Shown here piece after piece: positions 37,578 through 45,647 of a DNA stretch of 64,000 nt. The stretch is from Roseivirga ehrenbergii. Its GTDB lineage: Bacteria; Bacteroidota; Bacteroidia; Cytophagales; Cyclobacteriaceae. The DNA is taken from contig NZ_LQZQ01000004.1 of NCBI RefSeq assembly GCF_001593005.1, positions 62,001 through 126,000 on the forward strand, read 5' to 3'. Both the position numbers and the translations under genes were made by a program. The notes under the pieces were generated by a model. It did not search any database. It saw nothing but the letters and a program-made list of their open reading frames with translations, and was not told the DNA's origin. Position 1 is the stretch's first letter. The number at the start of each line of letters is the position of its first letter.

Positions 37578-38837
37578 CTATTTTTTGATTATCAGCTTAT
37601 CTTTGTCTTCATAACCATCATAAGACGAGGTAATTACGCGCTCTCCAACATCTAATCCCTCAAGCACCTCGTATTGTCTTAAATTCTGATTACCAATTCG
37701 AATTTTTCTTCTTACTGCAAATTCTCCTGACGGATCGACTACAAAAATCCAGTTGCCACCAGTAGTTTGGAAGAAGGCTCCACGAGGAATCATAACTGCT
37801 TGGCGTTCCTCGCTCAATTGAAGTTTAACAGGCACTGTCTGCCCTCTTCTGATATTCTCAGGAATCTCTCCTTCAAACATCATTTCCACCTTAAATTGAC
37901 CACTATTAATTTCAGGGAAAATTTTACGGATTACCAAACCATAATTTGAGCCTCCGAAATCGAAATTCCCTCTTAGCCCCAAGTAAACCCTGTCTAAATA
38001 ATGTTGATCTACGCCTGCAACAATCTTAAAACCATCCAAGTCATCAATTTGAGCAATGGTTACTCCTGGGCTAACGTTTTGTCCTACTTCAAAATTTACA
38101 GTTGAAAGCAGTCCAGAGATTTTAGCGGTTACCCATAGGTTATTCAAGTTACCCTTTACTATTTCTAAACTCTCTTTTGTAGACTCTAGGCGCTCCTCAT
38201 TTTGTTTGGTACTTGTTACCGCGTTTAATGAATCAAACCTAGCCGACTCAATTTCATTTACCCTTCTAGCCACTAATCGGTCATAAAGTCTTTTAGAGTT
38301 TAAAAATTCCTGTTCCGAAATCACTTTATCCGACCATAATTGCTGATTACGCTCGTAAGCATCTCTTGCCTCATCAATGTCAAAATCTAAATTAATGATA
38401 GAGGATTTCGATTGAAACAAACGTTGACGCAAACTAAGGTTTGTATTCTCAATGTCATTCCTTAATAGGTTCGCTTGAGTTTGCTCCCTAATGTAATTCA
38501 TTTCAAGGTTGTCGTTCTCAAGCTTAAGAATAGTGTCGCCTTCCTCTACTTCAACACCACCATCTAAAAATTTCTCTGCTACATTACCCCCTACTATTGC
38601 ATCAAGGTATATGGTTGTTTTCGGGTTGACCGTGCCCTCAACAGGAATAAATTCTTGAAATGCACCTTCTGTTACTTCAGCTACATTAATCTTATCTAAC
38701 TCAACATTGAGTTTTGAGGATTTATCAGCAAAAATGAATACATAGGCAATTAGGGCGACAACCCCAGTAATACCCAGTATTGTAAAAATTCTTTTTGCGG
38801 TCCATACCTTCTTTTTAATCTTTCTGTCCATTGCCAT
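37578..38837 (-). CDS. HlyD/MacA-family periplasmic adaptor protein
   Basis: The 419-residue protein has an N-terminal membrane helix (about 14-33), a lipoyl-like half (about 58-105 with VEEGDTILKLENDNLEMNY), a coiled coil (about 110-225), the second lipoyl half (GLLSTVNFEVGQNVSPG) and beta-barrel/membrane-proximal domains. It links an inner-membrane ABC unit to the TolC-like channel. It starts the export operon. A sigma-54-like promoter element lies 34 nt upstream. Confidence 0.9.
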   Translation of the reverse strand: MAMDRKIKKKVWTAKRIFTILGITGVVALIAYVFIFADKSSKLNVELDKINVAEVTEGAFQEFIPVEGTVNPKTTIYLDAIVGGNVAEKFLDGGVEVEEGDTILKLENDNLEMNYIREQTQANLLRNDIENTNLSLRQRLFQSKSSIINLDFDIDEARDAYERNQQLWSDKVISEQEFLNSKRLYDRLVARRVNEIESARFDSLNAVTSTKQNEERLESTKESLEIVKGNLNNLWVTAKISGLLSTVNFEVGQNVSPGVTIAQIDDLDGFKIVAGVDQHYLDRVYLGLRGNFDFGGSNYGLVIRKIFPEINSGQFKVEMMFEGEIPENIRRGQTVPVKLQLSEERQAVMIPRGAFFQTTGGNWIFVVDPSGEFAVRRKIRIGNQNLRQYEVLEGLDVGERVITSSYDGYEDKDKLIIKK

Positions 38838-38870
38838 TTTGAGTGATGTTTTCTTATCCGGCCAGTTTTT

Positions 38871-38886
38871 ACCAACAAAGATGCCA
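38871..38886 (-). promoter_or_regulatory. Candidate sigma-54 promoter of the export operon
   Basis: On the minus strand TGGCAT-CTTTG-TTGGT (38886-38871) matches the sigma-54 consensus TGGCAC-N5-TTGCW, with correct GG-to-G spacing and two deviations (T at the end of -24 and G for C in -12). The activator gene of the same type lies just upstream. A housekeeping -7 reading (CATCTTTG) is a weaker alternative. Confidence 0.5.
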
Positions 38887-39021
38887 CAAACTCAACCCTC
38901 TGAATTACAACAAATTAACAACATTTAACAAATTCAAGTATCCTGAAAGGTGTACAATATTAGAACAAGGCTTGGTCGGAATCGAACAGTTTTGAAATTC
39001 TTGAACCCAGAGGATTGGGCA

Positions 39022-39054
39022 TAAAAAAAGGCTCGATTTGGTCAGAATCGAGCC
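39022..39054 (-). terminator. Minus-strand rho-independent terminator with no known gene upstream
   Basis: GGCTCGATT (39030-39038) pairs perfectly with AATCGAGCC (39046-39054) across a 7-nt loop. On the minus strand the stem is followed by a run of seven T (39029-39023). It would end transcription coming from 39055 upward, where no minus-strand gene is visible. Confidence 0.75.
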
Positions 39055-39159
39055 CAAAGGTCAAAAACTCAAAATATCTGAATTAACGTTTAAATTAATT
39101 CAAAACAACGAGTGCAATATATGACACATAAATCAATTTCACAACGCCAACACCCCAAT

Positions 39160-39181
39160 AATTTATGTCACTACATAAATT
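39160..39181. repeat. 9-bp inverted repeat, possible operator
   Basis: AATTTATGT (39160-39168) and ACATAAATT (39173-39181) are perfect inverted copies separated by CACT. A similar half-site (ACACATAAAT) lies near 39123-39132. It sits about 235 bp before the activator gene. Confidence 0.45.
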
Positions 39182-39416
39182 TAGTTTAAGCGGTCTGCTA
39201 AGCGCCAGAAAATCAACCTACAAGCTTCCGAAAAAGCGTTTTATCAAATGCTTTAGTTTAAAAGCAAAATCTTACTAGCTTTATACTGTCCGAATTCAGT
39301 ACATTTTTAGCACGATAACGGACACGTAATAACCTAAAAAGTCGCCTCAGCCATCACATTACTAGTTGGCACTATTATAGGCAGTAAAGAAGGCAAATAC
39401 ATTAAATTAGACACTA

Positions 39417-40793
39417 GTGGATAACGAACTCGGTAAAATATTAATCATAGATGACGATGAGGATGTACTCATTGCCGCCAAACTCCTACTTAAAAAACAC
39501 GCCAAAGAAGTTATTATAGAAAAGAATCCTAAGAAGATTCCCTTCTTGATGAATAACGGCACTTATGATGTCATTCTGCTGGACATGAATTTCAGTAAAG
39601 ACATCACTAGTGGAAAAGAAGGCTATTATTGGTTGGAGCAAATATTAGATGCAGACCCCTCGGCAGTCGTTGTATTAATTACCGCATTTGGTGATGTAGA
39701 AATGGCCGTAAAGGCACTGAAAGAAGGAGCTACCGACTTTGTACTAAAGCCTTGGCAAAATGAAAAACTCATTGCTACATTATCTACAGCGGTTAAATTA
39801 AAACGCTCTTATGCTGAAGTAGACAAACTAAAGAGTGCTAAAAAACAACTTGAAGACGAAATAAGTAAGCCTTTCAAAGACATTATTGGAAATAGCCCTG
39901 CCATGAAAAATGTCTTTTCCATCATAGACAAAGTAGCTGGTACAGATGCCAATGTTTTGATTTTGGGAGAAAATGGAACGGGTAAAGAACTTGTAGCGCG
40001 AGCCCTACATCAACGATCACTACGAAAAGACAATGTATTTGTGGGAGTCGATATGGGCGCCATTACCGAAACCCTTTTTGAAAGTGAGCTCTTTGGACAT
40101 AAAAAAGGAGCATTTACAGACGCCAAAGAAGACAGAGTGGGCCGTTTTGAGGTAGCCAATGGTGGGTCTTTATTTTTAGATGAAATCGGAAATTTGAGCC
40201 TACCACTTCAATCAAAACTTCTTACTGCAATTCAACGCAGAGAGGTAACAAAGATTGGTTCGAATAAGTCAATGCCGATCGACATCCGTTTGATTTGCGC
40301 TACCAATATGCCACTTTATGATATGGTTCATGAAAATACTTTCCGCCAGGATTTACTTTATAGAATCAACACCGTAGAGGTGCATCTGCCACCGCTTCGT
40401 GAAAGACAGGATGATATTATTCTTCTTACGGAACATTTTGTTAAAGTGTATTGCGATAAATACCGCAAGGACAGAAAGAAAGTAGCTTCCTCTACCATGA
40501 AAAAGCTTCAGAAATATTCATGGCCAGGCAACATTCGCGAGCTACAGCACGCCATTGAAAGGGCCATTATTATGAGCGAAGGCAATACGCTAATGCCAGA
40601 TGACTTCTTTTTCTTGGTTCAAAAACAAGACTCAGGAAATGAAACTGCGGAAAACTTCAATCTTGATGAAGTGGAGAAGAATGTTATTCTAAAAGCAGTA
40701 AACAAACATTCAGGCAATATTTCGAAGGCTGCTAAAGAGCTAGGACTCACGAGGGCTTCGCTTTATCGCAGATTAGAGAAACATGGGCTTTAA
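39417..40793 (+). CDS. NtrC-family sigma-54 activator response regulator
   Basis: The 458-residue protein has a receiver domain (about 6-125) with acidic pocket DDDED and phospho-acceptor D56 in ILLDMNF. The AAA+ domain has Walker A GENGTGKE (184-191), the sigma-54 contact loop GAFTDA (231-236, where GAFTGA is usual) and Walker B GGSLFLDEIG (249-258). A Fis-type HTH lies at the C-terminus (SGNISKAAKELGLTRASLYRRL). The start is GTG 39417. It overlaps the histidine kinase gene by 11 nt, so the two form a two-component pair, and it probably controls the divergent export operon. Confidence 0.92.
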   Translation: MDNELGKILIIDDDEDVLIAAKLLLKKHAKEVIIEKNPKKIPFLMNNGTYDVILLDMNFSKDITSGKEGYYWLEQILDADPSAVVVLITAFGDVEMAVKALKEGATDFVLKPWQNEKLIATLSTAVKLKRSYAEVDKLKSAKKQLEDEISKPFKDIIGNSPAMKNVFSIIDKVAGTDANVLILGENGTGKELVARALHQRSLRKDNVFVGVDMGAITETLFESELFGHKKGAFTDAKEDRVGRFEVANGGSLFLDEIGNLSLPLQSKLLTAIQRREVTKIGSNKSMPIDIRLICATNMPLYDMVHENTFRQDLLYRINTVEVHLPPLRERQDDIILLTEHFVKVYCDKYRKDRKKVASSTMKKLQKYSWPGNIRELQHAIERAIIMSEGNTLMPDDFFFLVQKQDSGNETAENFNLDEVEKNVILKAVNKHSGNISKAAKELGLTRASLYRRLEKHGL

Positions 40794-42132
40794 GAATCTA
40801 AGGTTTAACATCATAGCCCGAGTTATACTACTTACGGCCAGTGCTTTGTTACTGGCTAATTTAATCTATGGGTCGCAAAATCAGGTCAATATATTCTTTG
40901 TTAGCCTAGCAATTGTTGTTCAAGTCTATTTGCTTATTAGAGCAATTGAGAAAACCAATCGCGAGATTTCTGGCTTTCTTAACTCGATAAAATACGATGA
41001 TTTTACTGCAACCTATCCCACCGAAGGCCACTCGGCTTCGGTTGATCAGTTGTATCAAGAGTTTAATAACGTAATTAAGAAGTTCAGAGAAATTAGGGCA
41101 GACAAAGAGGCTAACTACCACTACTTCAGAACTATAGTTCAGCATGTAGGGATTGGCCTTATCACTTTCAATAAAAAAGGAGATATTCAAATCATTAATA
41201 GCTCCGCTAAAAAGCTGATTGGGGTTGAAGCCATCCAGAATATTTTTGAACTCAGTAAGGTAAGTCCCAAGTTGGTTGAATCCTTGGTTAAGTTAAAAAC
41301 GGGGGGAAGTGACCTTATTGAATTTACGCAAGACGGAACTCACATTCAGCTCTCAATTTATGTGATTGAACTCGTGCTTAGAGGCGAAGAATTCAAACTT
41401 GTTTCGGTACAAAACATTCAGTCTGAATTGGAGGAAAAAGAAATGGACGCTTGGCAAAATCTGATAAGGGTTTTGACACACGAAATCATGAACTCTGTAA
41501 CTCCACTTTCTTCTTTAGCCGCAACAGTAAAAGACAATTTAGTGGACAATATCGAAGATGATGTTCCTATAGAAAAAGATGAATTAGAAGACATCTATTT
41601 GGCGGTTCAAACCATAGAAAGAAGAAGCCAAGGCTTGATACGGTTTGTTTCTGACTTCAGGAACCTAACCAAAATACCTCAGCCAAAAGTGGCTACTGAA
41701 AGCGTAGCCAAAGTTTTAGAGCATATTCAAGTATTGTTTAATCATGAATTGGCTGCAAAAAACATCAAAATCAGTTTTAGCATTGAGCCGGTTAACTTAG
41801 CCTTTAGCATAGATAAAGAGCTAATAGATCAGGTGTTGATCAATATTCTTCAGAATGCGGTACATGCCTTGGAAGAATCCACCAATGAAAAGCATATTAT
41901 GGTTCGTGCTTTTGTCAATGAATATAACCGACCTACCATTGTAATTAGAGATAATGGTTGCGGTATTGACGAAGAAGCTTTGAGCAAAATCTTTATTCCT
42001 TTCTTTACTACTAAAAAACAAGGGTCAGGAATTGGCCTAAGTTTATCGAAACAAATCATGAGAAAACACGGAGGCGGTATTACAGTAAAATCTGTTATGA
42101 ATGAGGGCACTGAATTTACCCTTAGATTTTAA
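40783..42132 (+). CDS. NtrY-like membrane sensor histidine kinase
   Basis: The 449-residue kinase has two N-terminal helices (about 10-30 and 34-54) with almost no periplasmic loop, a PAS-like region (about 115-215), a HisKA domain with H233 in LTHEIMNSVTPL, and an ATP-binding domain with NILQNAVHALEES, RDNGCGIDEEAL and GSGIGLSLSKQIM. The short exposed loop suggests that it senses something in the membrane or cytoplasm, such as envelope stress. It is translationally coupled to the sigma-54 activator gene. Confidence 0.9.
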   Translation: MGFKNLRFNIIARVILLTASALLLANLIYGSQNQVNIFFVSLAIVVQVYLLIRAIEKTNREISGFLNSIKYDDFTATYPTEGHSASVDQLYQEFNNVIKKFREIRADKEANYHYFRTIVQHVGIGLITFNKKGDIQIINSSAKKLIGVEAIQNIFELSKVSPKLVESLVKLKTGGSDLIEFTQDGTHIQLSIYVIELVLRGEEFKLVSVQNIQSELEEKEMDAWQNLIRVLTHEIMNSVTPLSSLAATVKDNLVDNIEDDVPIEKDELEDIYLAVQTIERRSQGLIRFVSDFRNLTKIPQPKVATESVAKVLEHIQVLFNHELAAKNIKISFSIEPVNLAFSIDKELIDQVLINILQNAVHALEESTNEKHIMVRAFVNEYNRPTIVIRDNGCGIDEEALSKIFIPFFTTKKQGSGIGLSLSKQIMRKHGGGITVKSVMNEGTEFTLRF

Positions 42133-42184
42133 ATTTTTGGCTAAATCGACTATCTTCCGAAAATATTCCTTTAGAGACCTACCA

Positions 42185-42427
42185 ATGAGTGAGATTCAAG
42201 AAAAAATCACAAAAATTCTAGTCGATAAAATAGGTATAGCGCCTACTGAAGCTACAATTGACGCAAACTTTATTAAAGATTTAGGTATAGACTCGTTGGA
42301 CTATGCTGAACTCGTAATGGAATTTGAACAGACTTTTGAGATCAGAATTCCGGACAGCGATGCTGAGAAGTTGCAAACGGTTGGGCAAACAGTTGAGTAT
42401 ATCCAAAAAAAGGTAAACCAAAATTAA
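42185..42427 (+). CDS. Acyl carrier protein
   Basis: The 80-residue protein (MSEIQEKITKILVDKIG...) has the phosphopantetheine serine in DLGIDSLDYAELVMEFE, a form of the DSL motif. I chose the ATG at 42185, because the longer open frame overlaps the kinase gene and adds a non-family segment. It is isolated from fabF/fabD genes, so it may be a specialised carrier rather than the main fatty-acid ACP. The start is 52 nt after the kinase stop. Confidence 0.9.
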   Translation: MSEIQEKITKILVDKIGIAPTEATIDANFIKDLGIDSLDYAELVMEFEQTFEIRIPDSDAEKLQTVGQTVEYIQKKVNQN

Positions 42428-42518
42428 TCCAGGGTCAGGTTAAGCCTGTATTACCAAAAAACATCTCATCCCTCCTTTAAATATTAATTCCATAAAACCA
42501 CGGTGACAATGGAGTCAA

Positions 42519-42538
42519 ACTCAATTTGTTAATTGAGT
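42519..42538 (+). repeat. 8-bp inverted repeat before the metallophosphoesterase gene
   Basis: ACTCAATT (42519-42526) and AATTGAGT (42531-42538) are separated by TGTT, 16 nt before the GTG start. No T-run follows. It could be an operator or a leader hairpin. Confidence 0.35.
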
Positions 42539-42554
42539 CATACCCCTTTAACCC

Positions 42555-43400
42555 GTGAAGAATAACTGCAAAACCATTGTTATTTCTGATGTTCACCTAG
42601 GCACCAAAGGCTCAAAGTCTAAAGAACTTGTCAGATTCCTAAAACAGTATCAATGTGAAAACTTGATACTCAACGGAGACATTATTGACGGCTGGCAACT
42701 CAAAAAGTCAGGCCAATGGAAAAGAAAGCACACTCGCTTTTTTACCAGCATTCTTAAAATGATTGAACAAGAAGGGACTAAGGTTACCTACCTTCGTGGC
42801 AACCATGACGATTTCCTAGATCAAATTCTCCCCTTCACAATGGGCAACTTGACCATTAAAAGGGAAATGGTGTATGAATCCTGTGGAAAGAAGTTCTTGA
42901 TTGTTCACGGAGATATTTTTGATTCTATTACACGCCAGTTTAAATGGATAGCTAAGCTTGGAGATGTTGGCTACACTTTTCTTTTATGGCTAAATCGACA
43001 ATACAACTATCGAAGAGTTAAAAAGGGGCTTCCTTACTTTTCTCTTTCTCAGGCAGTAAAAGGCAAGGTAAAACAGGCCATAAAATACATTGATGATTAC
43101 GAAGAGCAACTTTCTGCCATGGCCAAATACCGAGAATGTGATGGTATTATCTGTGGACATATTCACCAACCAGCCATAAAAGAAATTGACGGCATTACTT
43201 ATCTCAACTCTGGAGATTGGGTAGAATCACTCACCGCTTTGGTCGAAGATTTTAATGGAGAATGGAGTCTTGTCTATTATTCTGAAACCCAAAAGGCAGA
43301 AAGAAAACAGAAAGATCTAGAAACACTATATACTAAGCCCATCCAGATCACTGGCCTATTCGAACATGGTAAGTTGAGTCCTAAAACTAAAATTGGATAA
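42555..43400 (+). CDS. Calcineurin-like metallophosphoesterase (UDP-diacylglucosamine diphosphatase-like)
   Basis: The 281-residue protein has VISDVHLGTKGSK, ILNGDIIDGWQ, YLRGNHDDFLD, IVHGDIFD and IICGHIHQP, the dimetal motifs of this superfamily. It resembles the LpxH-type subfamily found next to glycosyltransferases in many bacteria. The start codon is GTG at 42555. Its stop abuts the start of the next gene, so the two are co-expressed. The substrate is probably a nucleotide-linked or lipid-linked diphosphate. Confidence 0.83.
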   Translation: MKNNCKTIVISDVHLGTKGSKSKELVRFLKQYQCENLILNGDIIDGWQLKKSGQWKRKHTRFFTSILKMIEQEGTKVTYLRGNHDDFLDQILPFTMGNLTIKREMVYESCGKKFLIVHGDIFDSITRQFKWIAKLGDVGYTFLLWLNRQYNYRRVKKGLPYFSLSQAVKGKVKQAIKYIDDYEEQLSAMAKYRECDGIICGHIHQPAIKEIDGITYLNSGDWVESLTALVEDFNGEWSLVYYSETQKAERKQKDLETLYTKPIQITGLFEHGKLSPKTKIG

Positions 43401-44552
43401 ATGAGAGCACTCTTTATAATACAAGGGGAAGGACGCGGTCATATGACTCAAGCGCTAGCTTTATCACAAATATTGACAGAAGCCGGCCATGAAGTAACTT
43501 CCATGATCATTGGCACCAATAAAAGACGCGAAGTACCGGAATATTTCAAGCAAAAATCTAATACAAAAATCCATACGGTGGTTAGCCCAAACTTCTTTTA
43601 TGATAAAGGAAAAAAGTCTATCAACTTATGGAAAACAGGGCTAGTAAACAGCTTAAATATTCCACAGTTTTTGGGTCAACTCCGAAAGATCAACCAGATT
43701 GTAAAAAGTGAACGGCCCGATGTCATTATTAACTTCTATGATATACTCGCAGGCATGTACTTTGGAATCTATAAGCCGAAAGTAAAAAGAATCTGTATTG
43801 CCCATCAGTATTTGGCCGAAGACAGTTCTTTCCCATTTGCCGAAGGTTCGCCACTTCAAAAACGGTGTTTTCTGCTTACAAACAAACTAACATCACTCAA
43901 TACCCATAAGAAAATCGCCTTATCATTTCGCGATATTAAACCTGATTCTAAAACATTAACCATTGCTCCTCCACTACTTAGGGAAGAAATATTCAACCTA
44001 ACTCCACGCAAAGGAGATTTCATTTTGGCCTATGTAGTAAACCCCGGCTATGCTTATGACTTAATGGAATGGCACAAGCAGAACAAGAAAATTCGACTGC
44101 ATTGCTTTTGGGATAACTTAGATCAAAAAGACGAATGGTCACCTTGGAAAAACATCACCTTCCATCATATTAATGACCAAAAATTTTTGAGCTTTATGAA
44201 AGACTGCTTGGGTTACGTTTCTACGGCAGGCTTTGAGTCCATTTGCGAGGCCATGTATTTAGGTAAGCCAGTAATGATGGTGCCCGTTGAAAACCAATAT
44301 GAGCAAGCCTGCAATGCACTAGATGCCGTAAAGGCTGGCGCAGGAATTACCAACCATCAGTTTGTGCTGGATCCATTCTTAAAGTACCTCTCAACACACA
44401 CAACAGAGTCAACTGATTTTAAACATTGGATGGGGCTGAATAAAACTATCATTCTTGAAGCACTTGAAGCACGAGCCGAATTCCCGACAAAAAAATTAAC
44501 ACTAATCGCAAAACCTCTCTTTTCTCAGTTGTCATCCATATTGCATTCGTAA
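43401..44552 (+). CDS. GT-B fold glycosyltransferase (MGDG synthase/MurG-like)
   Basis: The 383-residue protein starts MRALFIIQGEGRGHMTQALA, the GxGGH-like N-terminal loop of GT1/GT28 proteins. It has a C-terminal donor-binding region (YVSTAGFESICEAMYLGKPVMMVPVENQYEQACNA) typical of these families. It directly follows the metallophosphoesterase gene. The pair is suggestive of glycolipid synthesis. No other part of the pathway is adjacent apart from the acyl carrier protein. Confidence 0.8.
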   Translation: MRALFIIQGEGRGHMTQALALSQILTEAGHEVTSMIIGTNKRREVPEYFKQKSNTKIHTVVSPNFFYDKGKKSINLWKTGLVNSLNIPQFLGQLRKINQIVKSERPDVIINFYDILAGMYFGIYKPKVKRICIAHQYLAEDSSFPFAEGSPLQKRCFLLTNKLTSLNTHKKIALSFRDIKPDSKTLTIAPPLLREEIFNLTPRKGDFILAYVVNPGYAYDLMEWHKQNKKIRLHCFWDNLDQKDEWSPWKNITFHHINDQKFLSFMKDCLGYVSTAGFESICEAMYLGKPVMMVPVENQYEQACNALDAVKAGAGITNHQFVLDPFLKYLSTHTTESTDFKHWMGLNKTIILEALEARAEFPTKKLTLIAKPLFSQLSSILHS

Positions 44553-44626
44553 AGCAGAACTTATGAAGTATATTGAAACCTCGAGGTAGACATTTGTGTT
44601 CTACCCTCGAAATCAGAAAGGAATAT

Positions 44627-45610
44627 ATGCTTACTTGGATTGACGTAATCAAATTTGCCAATAACGGCAGCCCAGCACCCGACAGAAGGGTGGAAAAAAC
44701 AGAGGACGAATGGAAGGCCATTTTAACTCCATCACAATTTCAAATCGCCAGATTAAAAGGCACCGAAAGGGCTGGAACAGGTGAATTCTGCGAACGTCAC
44801 GAACCCGGATTATACGGCTGCGTTTGCTGCGACACTCCTCTATTCGACTCAAGATTAAAATTTGAATCAGGCTCTGGCTGGCCAAGTTTTACACAGCCCG
44901 TAAAAGAAAATGCCATTAAGTACGAAAAGGACACGTCCTATGGAATGGTGCGCGTAGAAGTAATGTGTAATACTTGCGATGCACACCAAGGCCATGTTTT
45001 TCCTGATGGCCCTGAACCAAGCGGGTTGCGCTATTGTATTAATTCAGCTTCAATGAAATTGATAGAAGAAGACAAAACCGAGGCCACAGCCATTTTAGGC
45101 GGTGGTTGTTTTTGGTGTACCGAAGCTGTTTTTCAACGGGTAAAAGGAGTAGAAAAGGTAGAATCAGGCTATTCAGGTGGAACCATTAAAAACCCAACTT
45201 ATAGAGAAATTGGAACGGGAAGAACAGGACATGCGGAAGTGATTAAAATCACTTACAACCCAGAGATTCTACCCTATGCCGATTTACTGCGCATCTTCTT
45301 TTCCACCCACGACCCTACTACTTTAAACAGACAGGGGTATGACCAAGGAACACAATATAGGTCGGTAATTTTCCACCAAGACGAAGAAGAAAAGCAAATA
45401 GCAGAAGCTGTAAAAGCAGAAATGAAAGATTACTTTGACGACCCTGTGGTGACAGAAATTAGTCCGCTTACGGCCTATTACCCAGCCGAAGGAGATCATC
45501 AGAACTATTATAATGAAAACAGGGAACAGCCTTATTGTAGGGCAATCATCGACCCGAAAGTTCAGAAATTACGAAGCATGTTTAAAGACAGGCTGAAAGA
45601 CGAAATATAA
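44627..45610 (+). CDS. msrBA: MsrB-MsrA fusion, methionine sulfoxide reductase
   Basis: The 327-residue protein has an N-terminal MsrB domain (about 25-145) and a C-terminal MsrA domain (about 153-320). MsrB shows the zinc cysteines (CVCC at 65-68 and CNTC at 114-117) and catalytic C137 in RYCINSASM. MsrA shows GGGCFWCTE with C161. Together they reduce both sulfoxide epimers. The order B before A is the reverse of the PilB-type fusion. No signal peptide is seen. I chose ATG 44627, which has AGAAAGGA just before it, over 44573. A terminator follows at 45618. Confidence 0.93.
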   Translation: MLTWIDVIKFANNGSPAPDRRVEKTEDEWKAILTPSQFQIARLKGTERAGTGEFCERHEPGLYGCVCCDTPLFDSRLKFESGSGWPSFTQPVKENAIKYEKDTSYGMVRVEVMCNTCDAHQGHVFPDGPEPSGLRYCINSASMKLIEEDKTEATAILGGGCFWCTEAVFQRVKGVEKVESGYSGGTIKNPTYREIGTGRTGHAEVIKITYNPEILPYADLLRIFFSTHDPTTLNRQGYDQGTQYRSVIFHQDEEEKQIAEAVKAEMKDYFDDPVVTEISPLTAYYPAEGDHQNYYNENREQPYCRAIIDPKVQKLRSMFKDRLKDEI

Positions 45611-45617
45611 ACACCGA

Positions 45618-45647
45618 GGCTTCACTTTAATAAGTGGAGCCTTTTTT
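45618..45647 (+). terminator. Rho-independent terminator between msrBA and pbpC
   Basis: GGCTTCACTT (45618-45627) pairs with AAGTGGAGCC (45632-45641), one T-G pair, then TTTTTT to 45647. It serves the plus strand and touches the end of the convergent pbpC gene (stop at 45646). Confidence 0.85.

Larger units (their letters stand above)
38838..39416. other. 579-bp intergenic region between export operon and sigma-54 activator
   Basis: No coding frame with good signals is seen here. It holds the candidate sigma-54 promoter (38871-38886), T/A-rich direct repeats just upstream of it on the minus strand (TTTGTTAAA, TGTTGTTAA, TTTGTTGTAA, about 38903-38932), a near-identical 16-bp direct repeat (38972-38987 and 39038-39053, 14 of 16 bases), a minus-strand terminator (39022-39054) and a 9-bp inverted repeat (39160-39181). 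The remainder is AT-rich and featureless. Confidence 0.6.

Noticed and set aside
39366..39383. Possible sigma-54 element TTGGCAC...GGCA before the activator gene
   Set aside because: The -24 half is perfect, but the -12 half is TAGGC and the GG-GC spacing is one base too long, so it is not listed as a promoter.
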